The notes under the pieces are model-generated. The model made no database searches. It had not been told where the DNA came from and saw nothing but the letters and a program-made list of their open reading frames with translations. Of a stretch of 64,000 nt of DNA, positions 34,421 through 43,885 are shown piece after piece. A program made the translations under genes and the position numbers. The stretch comes from Streptomyces sp. CC208A. GTDB lineage: Bacteria; Actinomycetota; Actinomycetes; Streptomycetales; Streptomycetaceae. Position 1 is the stretch's first letter, and every line of letters starts with the position of its first letter. The stretch covers positions 55,551 through 119,550 of the forward strand of contig NZ_JASCXN010000027.1 of the NCBI RefSeq assembly GCF_030010625.1. Reading direction: 5' to 3'.

Positions 34421-35340
34421 GCGACAACGCCGTCCAGCACACCGAGTACGCCGAGTACCCGGACGCGTGGAGCGAGCAGGAGTCCCCCCGGCCCCCCGCC
34501 CCGGCCCCGGGGACCGCCGCGGTCACCCCCGCCGACGCCGCCGACGCCGCGCGGCTCGTCTCCTTCGGGCTCCAGCCCAAGTTGCTGCCCGCCCGGGACG
34601 CCGAGTACGCCGAACTGCTCCGCCGCTACCAGGAGGACCCCGCCTTCGCGCGGCTCGCCGACGCCGTCGCGACCGGCCTCGGCCTGATCGTCCTGGAGGT
34701 CTCCCCGCGCGCCGGCATGGCCGTCACCGCCGGCGAGGACTCCGTCTTCGCCGTCCGCATGGGCGACTACGCGCGTCGCGCCCACACGGACTCCGCCGAC
34801 CGCTTCCTGCACGGCCTCGCCCACCTCGCCGTCGCCGCCATGGCCTTCCCGCGCCCCGAGGACCTGGCCGACGACGCCTACATCGGCCGCCTCACCGTCA
34901 ACGGCGTGGACTCCTTCGTCCGCCAGGCCTGTCTGCGCCTGCAGCAGCGCGCGGAGGAGCAGGGTGAGAACACCGACCCGGCCTCCGACGCCCCCGGCCT
35001 GGAGGCCGCCTGGCGGATCTGGTCCCGCCGTTCCACCACCGGTGCCACCAAGGACGCCCGCCGACTCGCCGGCTCCACCACCGGCATCGTCGCCAAGGCC
35101 GTCGCCTTCCTCACCGACTCCGGCTTCCTCCAGCGCACCGGGGACGAGGGCGGCGGCTCCTACCGCACCACCGCCCGCTACCAGCTCCAGGTCCGCGACA
35201 TGGCCGGCTCCGCCGCCCTGGCCGAGCTCCTGGACCTCGGGATCGTCCCCGTCAGCGACGGCACCGCCACCCTCGTCCCGCCGCCCGAGGGCGACGACCT
35301 CGACCTCGCCGCCGACGCCGGCCTGCCCTTCCACGCGTAA
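34417..35340 (+). CDS. MukE/JetB-like winged-helix subunit
   Basis: A 307-residue protein. The first ~50 residues are acidic and Pro-rich, probably disordered. The remainder is helical with two winged-helix-like parts: KLLPARDAEYAELLRRYQEDPAFARLADAVATGLGLIVLEVSPRAGM, and GIVAKAVAFLTDSGFLQRTGDEGGGSYRTTARYQLQVRDMAG ending the core. This is the size and design of MukE/MksE/JetB proteins (DUF4194-like), which sit on the kleisin. GTG at 34417 overlaps the preceding stop. The SMC gene follows after 90 bp. Assignment rests on fold pattern plus context. Confidence 0.5.
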   Translation: MSDNAVQHTEYAEYPDAWSEQESPRPPAPAPGTAAVTPADAADAARLVSFGLQPKLLPARDAEYAELLRRYQEDPAFARLADAVATGLGLIVLEVSPRAGMAVTAGEDSVFAVRMGDYARRAHTDSADRFLHGLAHLAVAAMAFPRPEDLADDAYIGRLTVNGVDSFVRQACLRLQQRAEEQGENTDPASDAPGLEAAWRIWSRRSTTGATKDARRLAGSTTGIVAKAVAFLTDSGFLQRTGDEGGGSYRTTARYQLQVRDMAGSAALAELLDLGIVPVSDGTATLVPPPEGDDLDLAADAGLPFHA

Positions 35341-35430
35341 CCCATCATCCCGTCGCACCCCGCCCCGCGCGGCGCCGTCCCCGCCGCGCAACCGAACTTC
35401 CCGAGCACGAGAGCACGAGAGTCCCTCGCC

Positions 35431-38400
35431 ATGTACGAGCTGTCCCGGGTCCGCCTCTACTCCATCGGCCCCGCCGGCGCCCGCTACGCCGACACCGTCC
35501 TGGACCTGCGCGGCGTCGGCGCCCCCGTGCCGAACCCCGCCCCCACCCAGGCGGAGTTCTTCGAGGAGGAGCCCGTCGGACCGCCGCGCCGCCCCGCCCC
35601 GGCGGGCGTGCTCTTCCTGGAGAACGGCGGCGGCAAGTCCGTCCTCCTCAAGCTGATCTTCTCGGTGATGCTCCCGGGCCACCGCAACACCCTGGGCGGC
35701 GCCAGCTCCGGCGTGCTCCGCAAGTTCCTGCTCGCCGACGACTGCGGTCACGTCGCCCTGGAGTGGCAGCACACCCTGACCGGCGAGCTCGTCGTCGTCG
35801 GCAAGGTCAGCGAGTGGCGCGGCCGCCAGGTCTCCAACGACCCGAGGAAGTTCGCCGAGGCCTGGTACTCCTTCCGCCCGGGCCCCGGCCTCAGCCTGGA
35901 CAACCTGCCGGTCGCCGAGGCGACCTCCGTCCGGCCCGCCGCCGAGGGCTCCTCCGGCGCCACCGGCCGCCGCCGCACCATGAAGGGCTTCCGCGACGCC
36001 CTCACCGAGGCCGGCAAGGCGTATCCGCACCTCGACGTGGTGTGGGAGGAGATCCACGACCGCTGGAACGAGCACCTGGGCGAGCTCGGCCTCGACCCCG
36101 AACTCTTCCGCTACCAGCGCGAGATGAACGCCGACGAGGGCGAGGCCGCCGGCCTCTTCGCGGTCAAGAAGGACTCCGACTTCACCGACCTGCTGCTGCG
36201 GGCCGTCACCGACACCCGCGACACCGACGGCCTCGCCGACCTCGTCGGCGGCTTCGGCAACAAGCTCGGCCGCCGCGCAGAACTCACCGCCGAACGCGAC
36301 TTCACCGCCGGCTCCGTCGACCTCCTGAACCGCATCGTCGACGCGGCCGGAACCCGGTCCCACGCGCGCGAGGTGCACGCCGCCGCCGAGCGCCGCACCC
36401 GCACCCTCGCCCGCCGGCTCTCCGGCCGCGCCGCAGGGGAACGCGCGCGTGCCGCCGAACTGGCCCAGCAGGTCACCTCCGCCGGACACGCCGTCTCCGA
36501 GGCCGAGACCGCCCGCGAGCGCAGCGCGCTGATCGCCGCCGAACTCGCCTACCGGCACGCCTCCCTGGCGCTCGCCGCCGCCGAGAAGGGCGCCGCCTCG
36601 CAGCGCCGCGAGCTCATCGAGGCCCGCACCCTGCACTCCGCCTGGCAGGCCGCCGAATCGGTGCTCCGCCACCGCGCCGCGAGCGACCGCTCCGCACGCG
36701 TGGCCGCCGCCATCCGCGAGGCCGAGCGCGACGCCGCCCCGGCCCTCGCCGCCCGAGCCAAGGCCGCCGCCGACCTCGTACGGGCCCTGGCCGCCGCCGC
36801 CGAGGACGGCGAGCGCCACGCCGCCCAGGAGGAGGAACGGTCCACCGTCCTCCAGGAGGCGAGCGAGGCCGCCCACCGGGACGCCACCGCCGCCGCCACC
36901 GAGGCCCAGCGCGCCCGCAGCGAGGCCGGCCACCTCCGCCAGCGCCTCGCCGAGGTCGAGCAGGAGACCGCCGAGGCCGTCCGGGCCGGCTGGCTCGACG
37001 ACTCCGCCCCCGACGCCGACCCGGCCCGCGCCGCCCTCGCCGCCTCCGACGCCGAGAAGACCACCGTCGCCGCCTGGGACGCCGCCCGCGAGCTGGCCCG
37101 CACCGCGAGCGAGCGGGCCCGCGAGGCCGCCGCCGCCGAGTCCCGCGCCGAACTCGCCGCGGCCCGCGCCGCCGACGCCGCCGAGGCCGCCGGCCACGCC
37201 TACGACGCCGAGCGCCGCGCCGCCGAGGCCCTGGCCGCAGAGGAACGCCTCGCCGAACTCCTCGGCCTGCCCGACTCCGGCACCCCGAGCCCGGAGGACG
37301 ACGCGACGGCCGGGGCCGGTGCCCAGACGCCGCTCTCCGCCACCGACTTCGACCGGTACGCCGACGAGTTGCGCCGCCTGCTCGACGGCGCCGTCTCCTC
37401 CGCCGAGCGCCACCTCTTCGACCTGCGGACGGCCGCCGCCGACGACGCCCGCATCCTCGGCGCCCTCGGCGACGGCGGCCTGCTGCCGCCCGGCCCCGAC
37501 GTCCTCGCCACCGTCGAGTTCCTCGGCGAGCACGGCATCCCCGCCCTCCCCGGCTGGCGCTACCTCGCCCAGTCCGTCGACCCCGTCGACCACGCGCGGG
37601 TGCTCGCCGCCCGCCCCGAACTCGTCGACGGCGTCGTCATCACCGACCCCGTCTCCTACGGGCGGGCCCGCGAGGTCCTCGGCTCGGCCGCCCTGCTGCC
37701 CCGCTCCGCCGTCGCCGTCGGCACCGCCGCCGCCCTCCTCGCCCCCGTACCGGCCCAGGACACGGACGACGACACCGGGGTCTTCCTCGTACCGCCGAAC
37801 CCGGCCATGCACGACGAGCACGCCGCCGACGAGGAGCGGCAGGCGCTGCGCGCGCGTGCCGCCGCCCGCGACGAGGAGATCCGCGCCCTCGCCGCCCGGC
37901 TCGCCGGCGACCGCGCCCTCGCCGCCCGGATCGGCGCCTGGCGCGCCGACTGCCCGCCCGGCATGCTCACCGAGCTCGCGGCCGCCGCCGCCACCGCCCG
38001 CGAGGCCGCCGAGACCGCCGCCCGGACCCTCGACGAGGCCCGGGCCGCCCGCGCGGAGGCCGAGGAGACCGCCGCCGAGGCCCGCGCCGTCCGCGACGAG
38101 CGCCAGGAGGCCGCCCAGCGCGCCCGCCGGGTCGCCGACGCCCTCGCCGGCCTCGCCTTCCGGCTCCGCGAGCGCTCCGCCTGGCAGGCCAGGCTCCGCG
38201 AGCTCGCCGACGACGCCGCCGAGGCCGAGGCCCGCGCCCAGACCTGCCTGGAGCGCGCGCGTGCCGCCGACGAGGACCGCCGGGCCGCCCAGCGCGCCGC
38301 CGACGACGCCCACCGCACCGCCCGCGCCCTGCGCGCCGAGCGCGCGGAGATCGCCGGCGCCCCCGAGCAGCTGCCGGAGGAGGACGCCGACGCGCCCCGC

Positions 38401-40056
38401 ACCGCGCTCCCCACCCTCCGCGAGGCCTACCGGGCCGCCTCCCAGGTGTACGAGAAGGTCGGCGTCGGCGCCGACCTGCGGGCCGAGCAGGCCCGCGCCG
38501 AGAGCGACGAGTCCGCCGCCCTCGCCGAACTGGACCGGCTCACCAACAAGGTCCGCACCCGCGCCGAACAGCTCCTGGAGTCCACCGACGGCGCCGACGG
38601 CCCGTCCCGGCAGGCCGCCGCGGCCCGCGCCGAGTCCCTGGTGCAGATGCTGGAGTCCCGCGCCTCCGAGGCGAGCGAGAAGCTCGGCCGGCTGCGCGGC
38701 GAGGCCGAGCGGCTTGCCCCCGAGGACGGCGGGGCCCACACCGAGCTGCCCGAGGAGCTGGTCCCGGCCGACGCCGACCGGGCGCAGGCCCTGCTGCGTA
38801 CCGCGAGCGCGGAACTCGCCGCCCGCAGCGACGCCCTGGACGCCGCCCGCGCCGCCCACACCGGGCTGCTGCGCGACCACCGGGCCGCCGAGGACGCGGC
38901 CGGCGGCTTCGACGAGACGGCCGCGCTCCTGCGCGACCTGCTGCGCGACCACGCGGAGGAGGAGCCCGAGGAGCAGGAGCCGTACCCCGGCTCCCTGGAG
39001 GAGGCCCGGACCGCGGCCGGCGAGGCCCGGCGGGCGCTGCGCGCCTGCACCGCCGAGCTGTCCGCCGCCGACGCCGCCGTCCGCGAGGCGAGCGACATCC
39101 TCGTCCGGCACGCCAACTCCACCCGCTACGAGCAGGTCCGCACCCCGGCCCGGCAGCAGATCCGCGAGCTGCCCGCCTCGGCGCTGCCCGAGCACGCCGC
39201 CAAGTGGGCCGAGGCCTTCGCCCCGCGCCTGCGCGTCCTCACCGACGAGCTGGCCCAGCTGGAGCGCAACCGCGACTCGATCGTGGACCGGCTGCGCGGC
39301 CTCGTGGAGACCTCGCTCGCCACCCTCCGCTCCGCCCAGCGGCTCTCCCGGCTCCCGGAGGGCCTGGGGGAGTGGTCGGGCCAGGAGTTCCTGCGGATCC
39401 GCTTCGAGGAGCCCGACCAGGCCACCCTCACCGAGCGGCTCGGCGAGGTCGTCGACGAGGCGACCCGCGCCGCCGTGCGGAAGAACTCCGACCTGCGCCG
39501 CGACGGCATGTCGCTGCTGCTGCGCGGCGTGCAGGCGGCGCTCGAACCGAAGGGCGTCGCCGTCGAGATCCTCAAGCCGGACGCGGTGCTGCGCGCCGAG
39601 CGGGTGCCGGTCGGGCAGATGGGCGACGTCTTCTCCGGCGGCCAGCTGCTCACCGCGGCCATCGCCCTGTACTGCACGATGGCGGCGCTGCGCTCCAACG
39701 ACCGGGGCCGGGACAAGCACCGGCACGCGGGCACGCTGTTCCTCGACAACCCGATCGGCCGGGCCAACGCCACGTACCTGCTGGAGCTCCAGCGGGCCGT
39801 GTCGGACGCGCTCGGCGTCCAGCTGCTCTACACCACCGGTCTCTTCGACACCACGGCCCTCGCCGAGTTCCCGCTGGTGATCCGGCTGCGCAACGACGCC
39901 GACCTGCGGGCAGGACTGAAGTACATCAGCGTCGAGGAGCACCTGCGCCCCGGCCTGCCGCAGCCGGCCGCCGAGGGCGAGACGATCCACGGCGAGATCA
40001 CGGCGACCCGGATGTTCCGCCGCCACCAGGACGAGGAGGCGCCGGCGGCGCTGTAG
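35431..40056 (+). CDS. SMC/MukB-type ATPase (JetC-like)
   Basis: A 1541-residue SMC-class ATPase. The N-terminal head has Walker A ENGGGKS at 64-70. Long Ala/Glu/Arg-rich coiled coils run to about 630 and again from about 810 to 1260. A globular hinge-like domain lies between (about 670-800; LLPPGPDVLATVEFLGEHGIPALPGWRYL). The C-terminal head has the ABC signature FSGGQLLTAAIAL (Ser1402) and Walker B TLFLDNPIGRAN (Asp1439, Asn1440). Asn takes the place of the usual catalytic Glu. Such proteins extrude DNA loops in MukBEF, MksBEF and Wadjet. ATG at 35431; a terminator follows at 40063. Confidence 0.75.
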   Translation: MYELSRVRLYSIGPAGARYADTVLDLRGVGAPVPNPAPTQAEFFEEEPVGPPRRPAPAGVLFLENGGGKSVLLKLIFSVMLPGHRNTLGGASSGVLRKFLLADDCGHVALEWQHTLTGELVVVGKVSEWRGRQVSNDPRKFAEAWYSFRPGPGLSLDNLPVAEATSVRPAAEGSSGATGRRRTMKGFRDALTEAGKAYPHLDVVWEEIHDRWNEHLGELGLDPELFRYQREMNADEGEAAGLFAVKKDSDFTDLLLRAVTDTRDTDGLADLVGGFGNKLGRRAELTAERDFTAGSVDLLNRIVDAAGTRSHAREVHAAAERRTRTLARRLSGRAAGERARAAELAQQVTSAGHAVSEAETARERSALIAAELAYRHASLALAAAEKGAASQRRELIEARTLHSAWQAAESVLRHRAASDRSARVAAAIREAERDAAPALAARAKAAADLVRALAAAAEDGERHAAQEEERSTVLQEASEAAHRDATAAATEAQRARSEAGHLRQRLAEVEQETAEAVRAGWLDDSAPDADPARAALAASDAEKTTVAAWDAARELARTASERAREAAAAESRAELAAARAADAAEAAGHAYDAERRAAEALAAEERLAELLGLPDSGTPSPEDDATAGAGAQTPLSATDFDRYADELRRLLDGAVSSAERHLFDLRTAAADDARILGALGDGGLLPPGPDVLATVEFLGEHGIPALPGWRYLAQSVDPVDHARVLAARPELVDGVVITDPVSYGRAREVLGSAALLPRSAVAVGTAAALLAPVPAQDTDDDTGVFLVPPNPAMHDEHAADEERQALRARAAARDEEIRALAARLAGDRALAARIGAWRADCPPGMLTELAAAAATAREAAETAARTLDEARAARAEAEETAAEARAVRDERQEAAQRARRVADALAGLAFRLRERSAWQARLRELADDAAEAEARAQTCLERARAADEDRRAAQRAADDAHRTARALRAERAEIAGAPEQLPEEDADAPRTALPTLREAYRAASQVYEKVGVGADLRAEQARAESDESAALAELDRLTNKVRTRAEQLLESTDGADGPSRQAAAARAESLVQMLESRASEASEKLGRLRGEAERLAPEDGGAHTELPEELVPADADRAQALLRTASAELAARSDALDAARAAHTGLLRDHRAAEDAAGGFDETAALLRDLLRDHAEEEPEEQEPYPGSLEEARTAAGEARRALRACTAELSAADAAVREASDILVRHANSTRYEQVRTPARQQIRELPASALPEHAAKWAEAFAPRLRVLTDELAQLERNRDSIVDRLRGLVETSLATLRSAQRLSRLPEGLGEWSGQEFLRIRFEEPDQATLTERLGEVVDEATRAAVRKNSDLRRDGMSLLLRGVQAALEPKGVAVEILKPDAVLRAERVPVGQMGDVFSGGQLLTAAIALYCTMAALRSNDRGRDKHRHAGTLFLDNPIGRANATYLLELQRAVSDALGVQLLYTTGLFDTTALAEFPLVIRLRNDADLRAGLKYISVEEHLRPGLPQPAAEGETIHGEITATRMFRRHQDEEAPAAL

Positions 40057-40062
40057 ACGCGG

Positions 40063-40099
40063 GAGCGGCCCGGACCCCCACCGGGGATCCGGGCCGCTC
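40063..40099 (+). terminator. Terminator of the SMC operon
   Basis: 17-bp arms (40063-40079 and 40083-40099) with one mismatch and a 3-nt loop, 7 bp past the stop codon of the SMC gene. The convergent gene at 40117 may share it. Confidence 0.7.
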
Positions 40100-40116
40100 G
40101 TGTCCTGCCGGGCGGC

Positions 40117-40476
40117 TCAGGCGACCCGCTCCTCCGCGACCCGCTCCTCCGCGACCCGCTCGCGCCCCGCGGCGTACGCGGTGCTGCTCGGCTCGGAGAC
40201 CACGCCGTTGCGCTGGCGCCAGACCTGGCGGGTGATCCAGATGTCCAGCACGCTCCAGGTGGCCACGACCGTCGCGACCACGGCCGCGATCGTCATCGGA
40301 AAGGCCAGCCAGGAGCCGGTGACCGAGGTGAGGAAGGCGACCACGGCCAGGATGATCGTCACCGACGCGACCATCACCGCCCGCACCGCCGCGTTCCGCA
40401 CCGGGTCCGGCATCCTCCGCCGGCCGCGCTCGTCCTCCACCCACAACGGACGCGTGGTCCGCGCCTCGTCTTCCAT
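40117..40476 (-). CDS. Two-helix membrane protein with RVAEE repeats
   Basis: A 119-residue membrane protein. A polar, charged N-terminus (EDEARTTRPLWVEDERGRRRMPDP) leads into two hydrophobic helices (AVRAVMVASVTIILAVVAFLTSV and WLAFPMTIAAVVATVVATW), then a basic stretch and a C-terminal RVAEERVAEERVA repeat. Function unknown. The repeat is encoded by a tandem 15-bp DNA unit. ATG at 40476. It is not obviously part of the SMC operon; the orientations converge. Confidence 0.65.
   Translation of the reverse strand: MEDEARTTRPLWVEDERGRRRMPDPVRNAAVRAVMVASVTIILAVVAFLTSVTGSWLAFPMTIAAVVATVVATWSVLDIWITRQVWRQRNGVVSEPSSTAYAAGRERVAEERVAEERVA
40121..40161 (-). repeat. 15-bp tandem repeat inside the membrane-protein gene
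   Basis: Two perfect 15-bp units (GCGACCCGCTCCTCC, 40121-40135 and 40136-40150) and a partial third copy. The 15-bp length keeps frame and encodes the terminal ERVAE repeat, so copy number could vary without frameshift. Confidence 0.7.
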
Positions 40477-40933
40477 GTCCTGTCACTCCCCACCGCACGA
40501 CGCTCCCAGGGGTGGCTGCCCGGTTCCGGCGGTTCTACACGGCGCGCACGGTCGGCGCGCGACCCACCCGGCCACGGGCAGGGCGTTCCCCCGTACTTCA
40601 TGACGCTCCGGACAGGGGAAAGGTTGCCCCGCATCACCCGGCACCGCGAGCGGAACGAATGATTCCAGCCAATGCGGGCAGGGCGGGAAATGGTGCACCG
40701 TCAAGTGTCCTGCGCCACAGTGGCCGATCCGAACTCCTGGAATACCAGGACATCTCATGATCAACGCTCACTCGACAGGCTGAAAATCGCCCAGACGCAC
40801 CTTCGAGAAGGTCGCGATGCAGTAGTAGGCTCGCGCCGCCGTTTGTTGAAACCGAAGGTTGACGCGCCGTGTTGACGCGGCGAAGCCGTTCGAGGGACCT
40901 CCGCGGCCACGGAGGCCGTACATGGGGGAGGCC
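40477..40933. other. 457-bp intergenic region before the conservon
   Basis: No convincing gene. The part 40660-40870 is unusually AT-rich for this chromosome and probably carries the conservon promoter. Visible elements are a hairpin TCCTGG-AATA-CCAGGA near 40735, GCAGTAGTAGGCT near 40820-40832 as a possible -10 region, and a direct repeat TTGACGCG at 40859 and 40872. The latter half may regulate the conservon. Confidence 0.45.
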
Positions 40934-43885
40934 ATGCGCTTTCGCGGGAAGTCCATCCGCAGGAAGATCGTGGCGCTGCTCCTCGTACCGCTCGTCTCCC
41001 TCACCGGCCTCTGGGGCTTCGCCACCGTCCTCACCGGACGCGAGGCCGACCAGCTCCTCGACGTCGGCTACATCGTCGACAAGGTCGGCTACCCCCTGGA
41101 GGACACGGCCCGGGTCATCCAGCTCGAACGCCGCCAGTCCCTCGTCTACCTGGCGGACCCGCGCGGCACCGAGGCCCTGCCCCAGCTCCGCGAGGCCCGC
41201 CTCGCCACCGACCGCCAGATCGCCCGCATCCGCGCCAACGCCGAGGACCCCGGCGTGCGCGAGGAGATGCGCCCGGTCACCACCCAGAAGCTCAACTCGC
41301 TGCTCACCGCCTTCGGCGAGCTCGAATCCCTGCGCCGCTCGGTCGAGCGGCGCGACGTCGGCCGGCTCCAGGCCCTGGAGTTCTACAACCGGCTCGTCGA
41401 CCCCTGCTACAGCTTCCTCGTCACCCTCCACGCCCTGGAGAACGTGGAGATGGACAAACAGGGCCGCGCCCTCGTCGGCATCACCCGTGCCCGCGAACTC
41501 CTCTCCCGCGAGGACGCCCTCGTCCTCTCCGCGCTCGTCGCCGACCGGGTCACCGCCGAGGAGATCCGGGCCGTCTCCGACCTCGTCGCCGGCCGCAAGC
41601 AGTACTACGAGGTCAACCTCGAACTCCTCCCCGCCGCCGAACGGCAGCACTACGAGCAGTACTGGCGCGGCCCCGAGACCTCGGCCCTGCGCACGGCCGA
41701 GGAGGCCTTCATCGAGGCGGGACCGACCGAGCGGCCGCGGGCCGTCACCGCCGCCTACTGGCAGGACGAGGCCAGCCCCGTCCTCGACGAGCTCGCCCGC
41801 CGGAACACCGCCGCCGGCGACCGCTACCAGGACCGCGTCCAGCCCGCCGCGTACAGCGTCCTGCTCAAGGCGGGCATCGCCGGCGTCCTCGGCTTCCTCG
41901 CGCTCCTCGCCTCCGTCGGCATCTCGGTCCGCGTCGGCCGCTCCCTCATCCGCGACCTGCGCCGCCTCCAGAAGGAGTCCCAGGAGGTCTCCGGCGTCCG
42001 CCTGCCCAGCGTCATGCGCCGCCTCGCCGCAGGCGAGCACGTCGACGTCGAGACCGAGGTCCCCCGCCTGAAGTACGGCGAGGACGAGGTCGGCCAGGTC
42101 GGCCAGGCCCTCAACACCCTCCAGCGCGCCGCCGTCGAGGCCGCCGTCAAGCAGGCCGACATGCGCCGGGGCGTCTCCGAGGTGTTCGTCAACCTGGCCC
42201 GACGCAACCAGGTCCTGCTCCACCGTCAGCTCACCCTGCTCGACACCATGGAGCGGCGCACCGAGGACACCGAGGAGCTCGCGGATCTCTTCCGCCTCGA
42301 CCACCTCACCACCCGCATGCGCCGCCACGCCGAGGGCCTGGTGATCCTCTCCGGCGCCGCCCCCTCCCGTCAGTGGCGCAAGCCCGTCCAGCTCATGGAC
42401 GTGGTCCGCGCCGCCGTCGCCGAGGTCGAGGACTACGAGCGGATCGAGGTCCGGCGGCTGCCCCGGCTCGGCGTCGGCGGCCCCGCCGTCGCCGACCTCA
42501 CCCACCTCATCGCCGAACTCCTCGAGAACGCCACCGTGTTCTCGCCCCCGCACACCGCCGTCCAGGTCCTCGGTGAGCGCGTCGCCAACGGCTTCACCCT
42601 GGAGATCCACGACCGCGGTCTCGGCATGAGCCCCGAGGTCCTCCTCGACGCCAACCTGCGGCTCGCGGAGACCCCCGAGTTCGAGCTCTCCGACACCGAC
42701 CGCCTCGGCCTCTTCGTGGTCAGCCGGCTCGCCCAGCGCCAGAACGTCCGCGTCTCGCTCCAGACCTCCCCGTACGGCGGCACCACCGCGGTCGTCTTCA
42801 TCCCGGCCGCGCTGCTCACCGACGCCCCCGAGACCCACGGCGCGGGCTTCCGCCTCGACCGCAAGAGCCTGGACCCGCGCGCGGACGGCGACAGCCGAAA
42901 CGGTTCCGCCGACGCCCGTACGGCCTCCGGGACGGCGGTCGGCCTCCTCGACGACAGCCCCCTGCCGCAGCGCCGCCCCGCCCTCGCGCGCGTGCCCGAC
43001 CTCGCCGACCCCGCCGGGCCCCCGCCGGGCGCCGCGGAGGACCGGGCGCTCGCCCGCCCCCTGGACGGACCGGTCGAACTGGAGCCGCCGCTCGGCCCCG
43101 AGGACATCGGCACGCTCCTCGACCGCTCCGCCGACCTCCTCGACAGCGACAGCGAGCGCGGCGGTCTCTTCCGCCCCCAGAGCCGCCGCCCCGGCCTCGT
43201 CCCGGCCGGCGAACAGCACCAGCAGGCTCCCGACCGGACCCCCGGCCACGGCGGGGACGACCCGGCCGGCGAGGACGCCCACGGCGCGGTGCCGCTGCCG
43301 CGCCGCCGCCCGCCGACCCTGGTCGTCGACCACGGCCGCCGGCTCGACGAACCCGGCCGCGGCCATCCCGCTTCCGGCGGGGGCCGCCGCACCGGCCCCA
43401 CCCTCGTCCCCGTACGTCCGGAAGGCACCGACGCACGCCCGCACAGCGCCGCCGCCGGTGCGGAAGACGCCGACGCCGATACGGCTCCGATGCCATCGGC
43501 CCGGGCAGAGGCCCCGCAGACCCCGGCCCCGCTCCCGGACCCCGAGCCGGTACGGGAGCCGGTACGGGAGCCGGACCGGGCCCCGTCCGGCGACGCCCCC
43601 GCGGCGCTCGACGGGCTCCCGCGCCGGGTCCGCCAGGCGAGCCTCGTGCCCCAGCTGCGCGAGCCCGACCGCCCGGACGGCACCGCGGGCGACGGCCGGG
43701 GCGGCGCGGAGACCACCGGACCGGACTCCTCCGGCTCCTCCGGGGACGACTTCGAGCGCGACGCCGAGGAGGTGCGGGCCCGCATGGCCGCCATGCAGCG
43801 CGGCTGGCAGCGCGGACGCCTGTACGGCTCAGGCCAGGACGACAGCACAGCACACGGAACGACACCCGAGGGGGACGGTCGATGA
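40934..43885 (+). CDS. Conservon sensor kinase-like protein CvnA
   Basis: A 983-residue membrane sensor. The N-terminal helix (KIVALLLVPLVSLTGLWGFAT) starts a long extracytoplasmic helical nitrate/nitrite-sensing-like domain; a second helix (AGIAGVLGFLALLASVGISVRVGRSL) precedes a HAMP-like linker. A histidine-kinase-type ATPase domain has LIAELLENATVFSPPHT (N box) and IHDRGLGMSP (G1). The last ~300 residues are Pro/Arg/Asp-rich and disordered. CvnA proteins head conservons and act with the downstream GTPase rather than a response regulator. ATG at 40934, right after GGGGGAGGCC, is preferred over the upstream frame. Stop overlaps the cvnB start. Confidence 0.85.
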   Translation: MRFRGKSIRRKIVALLLVPLVSLTGLWGFATVLTGREADQLLDVGYIVDKVGYPLEDTARVIQLERRQSLVYLADPRGTEALPQLREARLATDRQIARIRANAEDPGVREEMRPVTTQKLNSLLTAFGELESLRRSVERRDVGRLQALEFYNRLVDPCYSFLVTLHALENVEMDKQGRALVGITRARELLSREDALVLSALVADRVTAEEIRAVSDLVAGRKQYYEVNLELLPAAERQHYEQYWRGPETSALRTAEEAFIEAGPTERPRAVTAAYWQDEASPVLDELARRNTAAGDRYQDRVQPAAYSVLLKAGIAGVLGFLALLASVGISVRVGRSLIRDLRRLQKESQEVSGVRLPSVMRRLAAGEHVDVETEVPRLKYGEDEVGQVGQALNTLQRAAVEAAVKQADMRRGVSEVFVNLARRNQVLLHRQLTLLDTMERRTEDTEELADLFRLDHLTTRMRRHAEGLVILSGAAPSRQWRKPVQLMDVVRAAVAEVEDYERIEVRRLPRLGVGGPAVADLTHLIAELLENATVFSPPHTAVQVLGERVANGFTLEIHDRGLGMSPEVLLDANLRLAETPEFELSDTDRLGLFVVSRLAQRQNVRVSLQTSPYGGTTAVVFIPAALLTDAPETHGAGFRLDRKSLDPRADGDSRNGSADARTASGTAVGLLDDSPLPQRRPALARVPDLADPAGPPPGAAEDRALARPLDGPVELEPPLGPEDIGTLLDRSADLLDSDSERGGLFRPQSRRPGLVPAGEQHQQAPDRTPGHGGDDPAGEDAHGAVPLPRRRPPTLVVDHGRRLDEPGRGHPASGGGRRTGPTLVPVRPEGTDARPHSAAAGAEDADADTAPMPSARAEAPQTPAPLPDPEPVREPVREPDRAPSGDAPAALDGLPRRVRQASLVPQLREPDRPDGTAGDGRGGAETTGPDSSGSSGDDFERDAEEVRARMAAMQRGWQRGRLYGSGQDDSTAHGTTPEGDGR

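Noticed and set aside
33751..40026. Very long open frame (about 2090 codons) antisense to the SMC operon
   Set aside because: It mirrors the codon pattern of the plus-strand genes (GC-rich third positions), has no ribosome site and spans four real genes; its protein is low-complexity Gly/Ala/Glu.
40722..40760. Possible second transcription unit in the conservon upstream gap (TCCTGG hairpin)
   Set aside because: A short hairpin alone with no ORF or promoter on both sides; kept only in the intergenic description.
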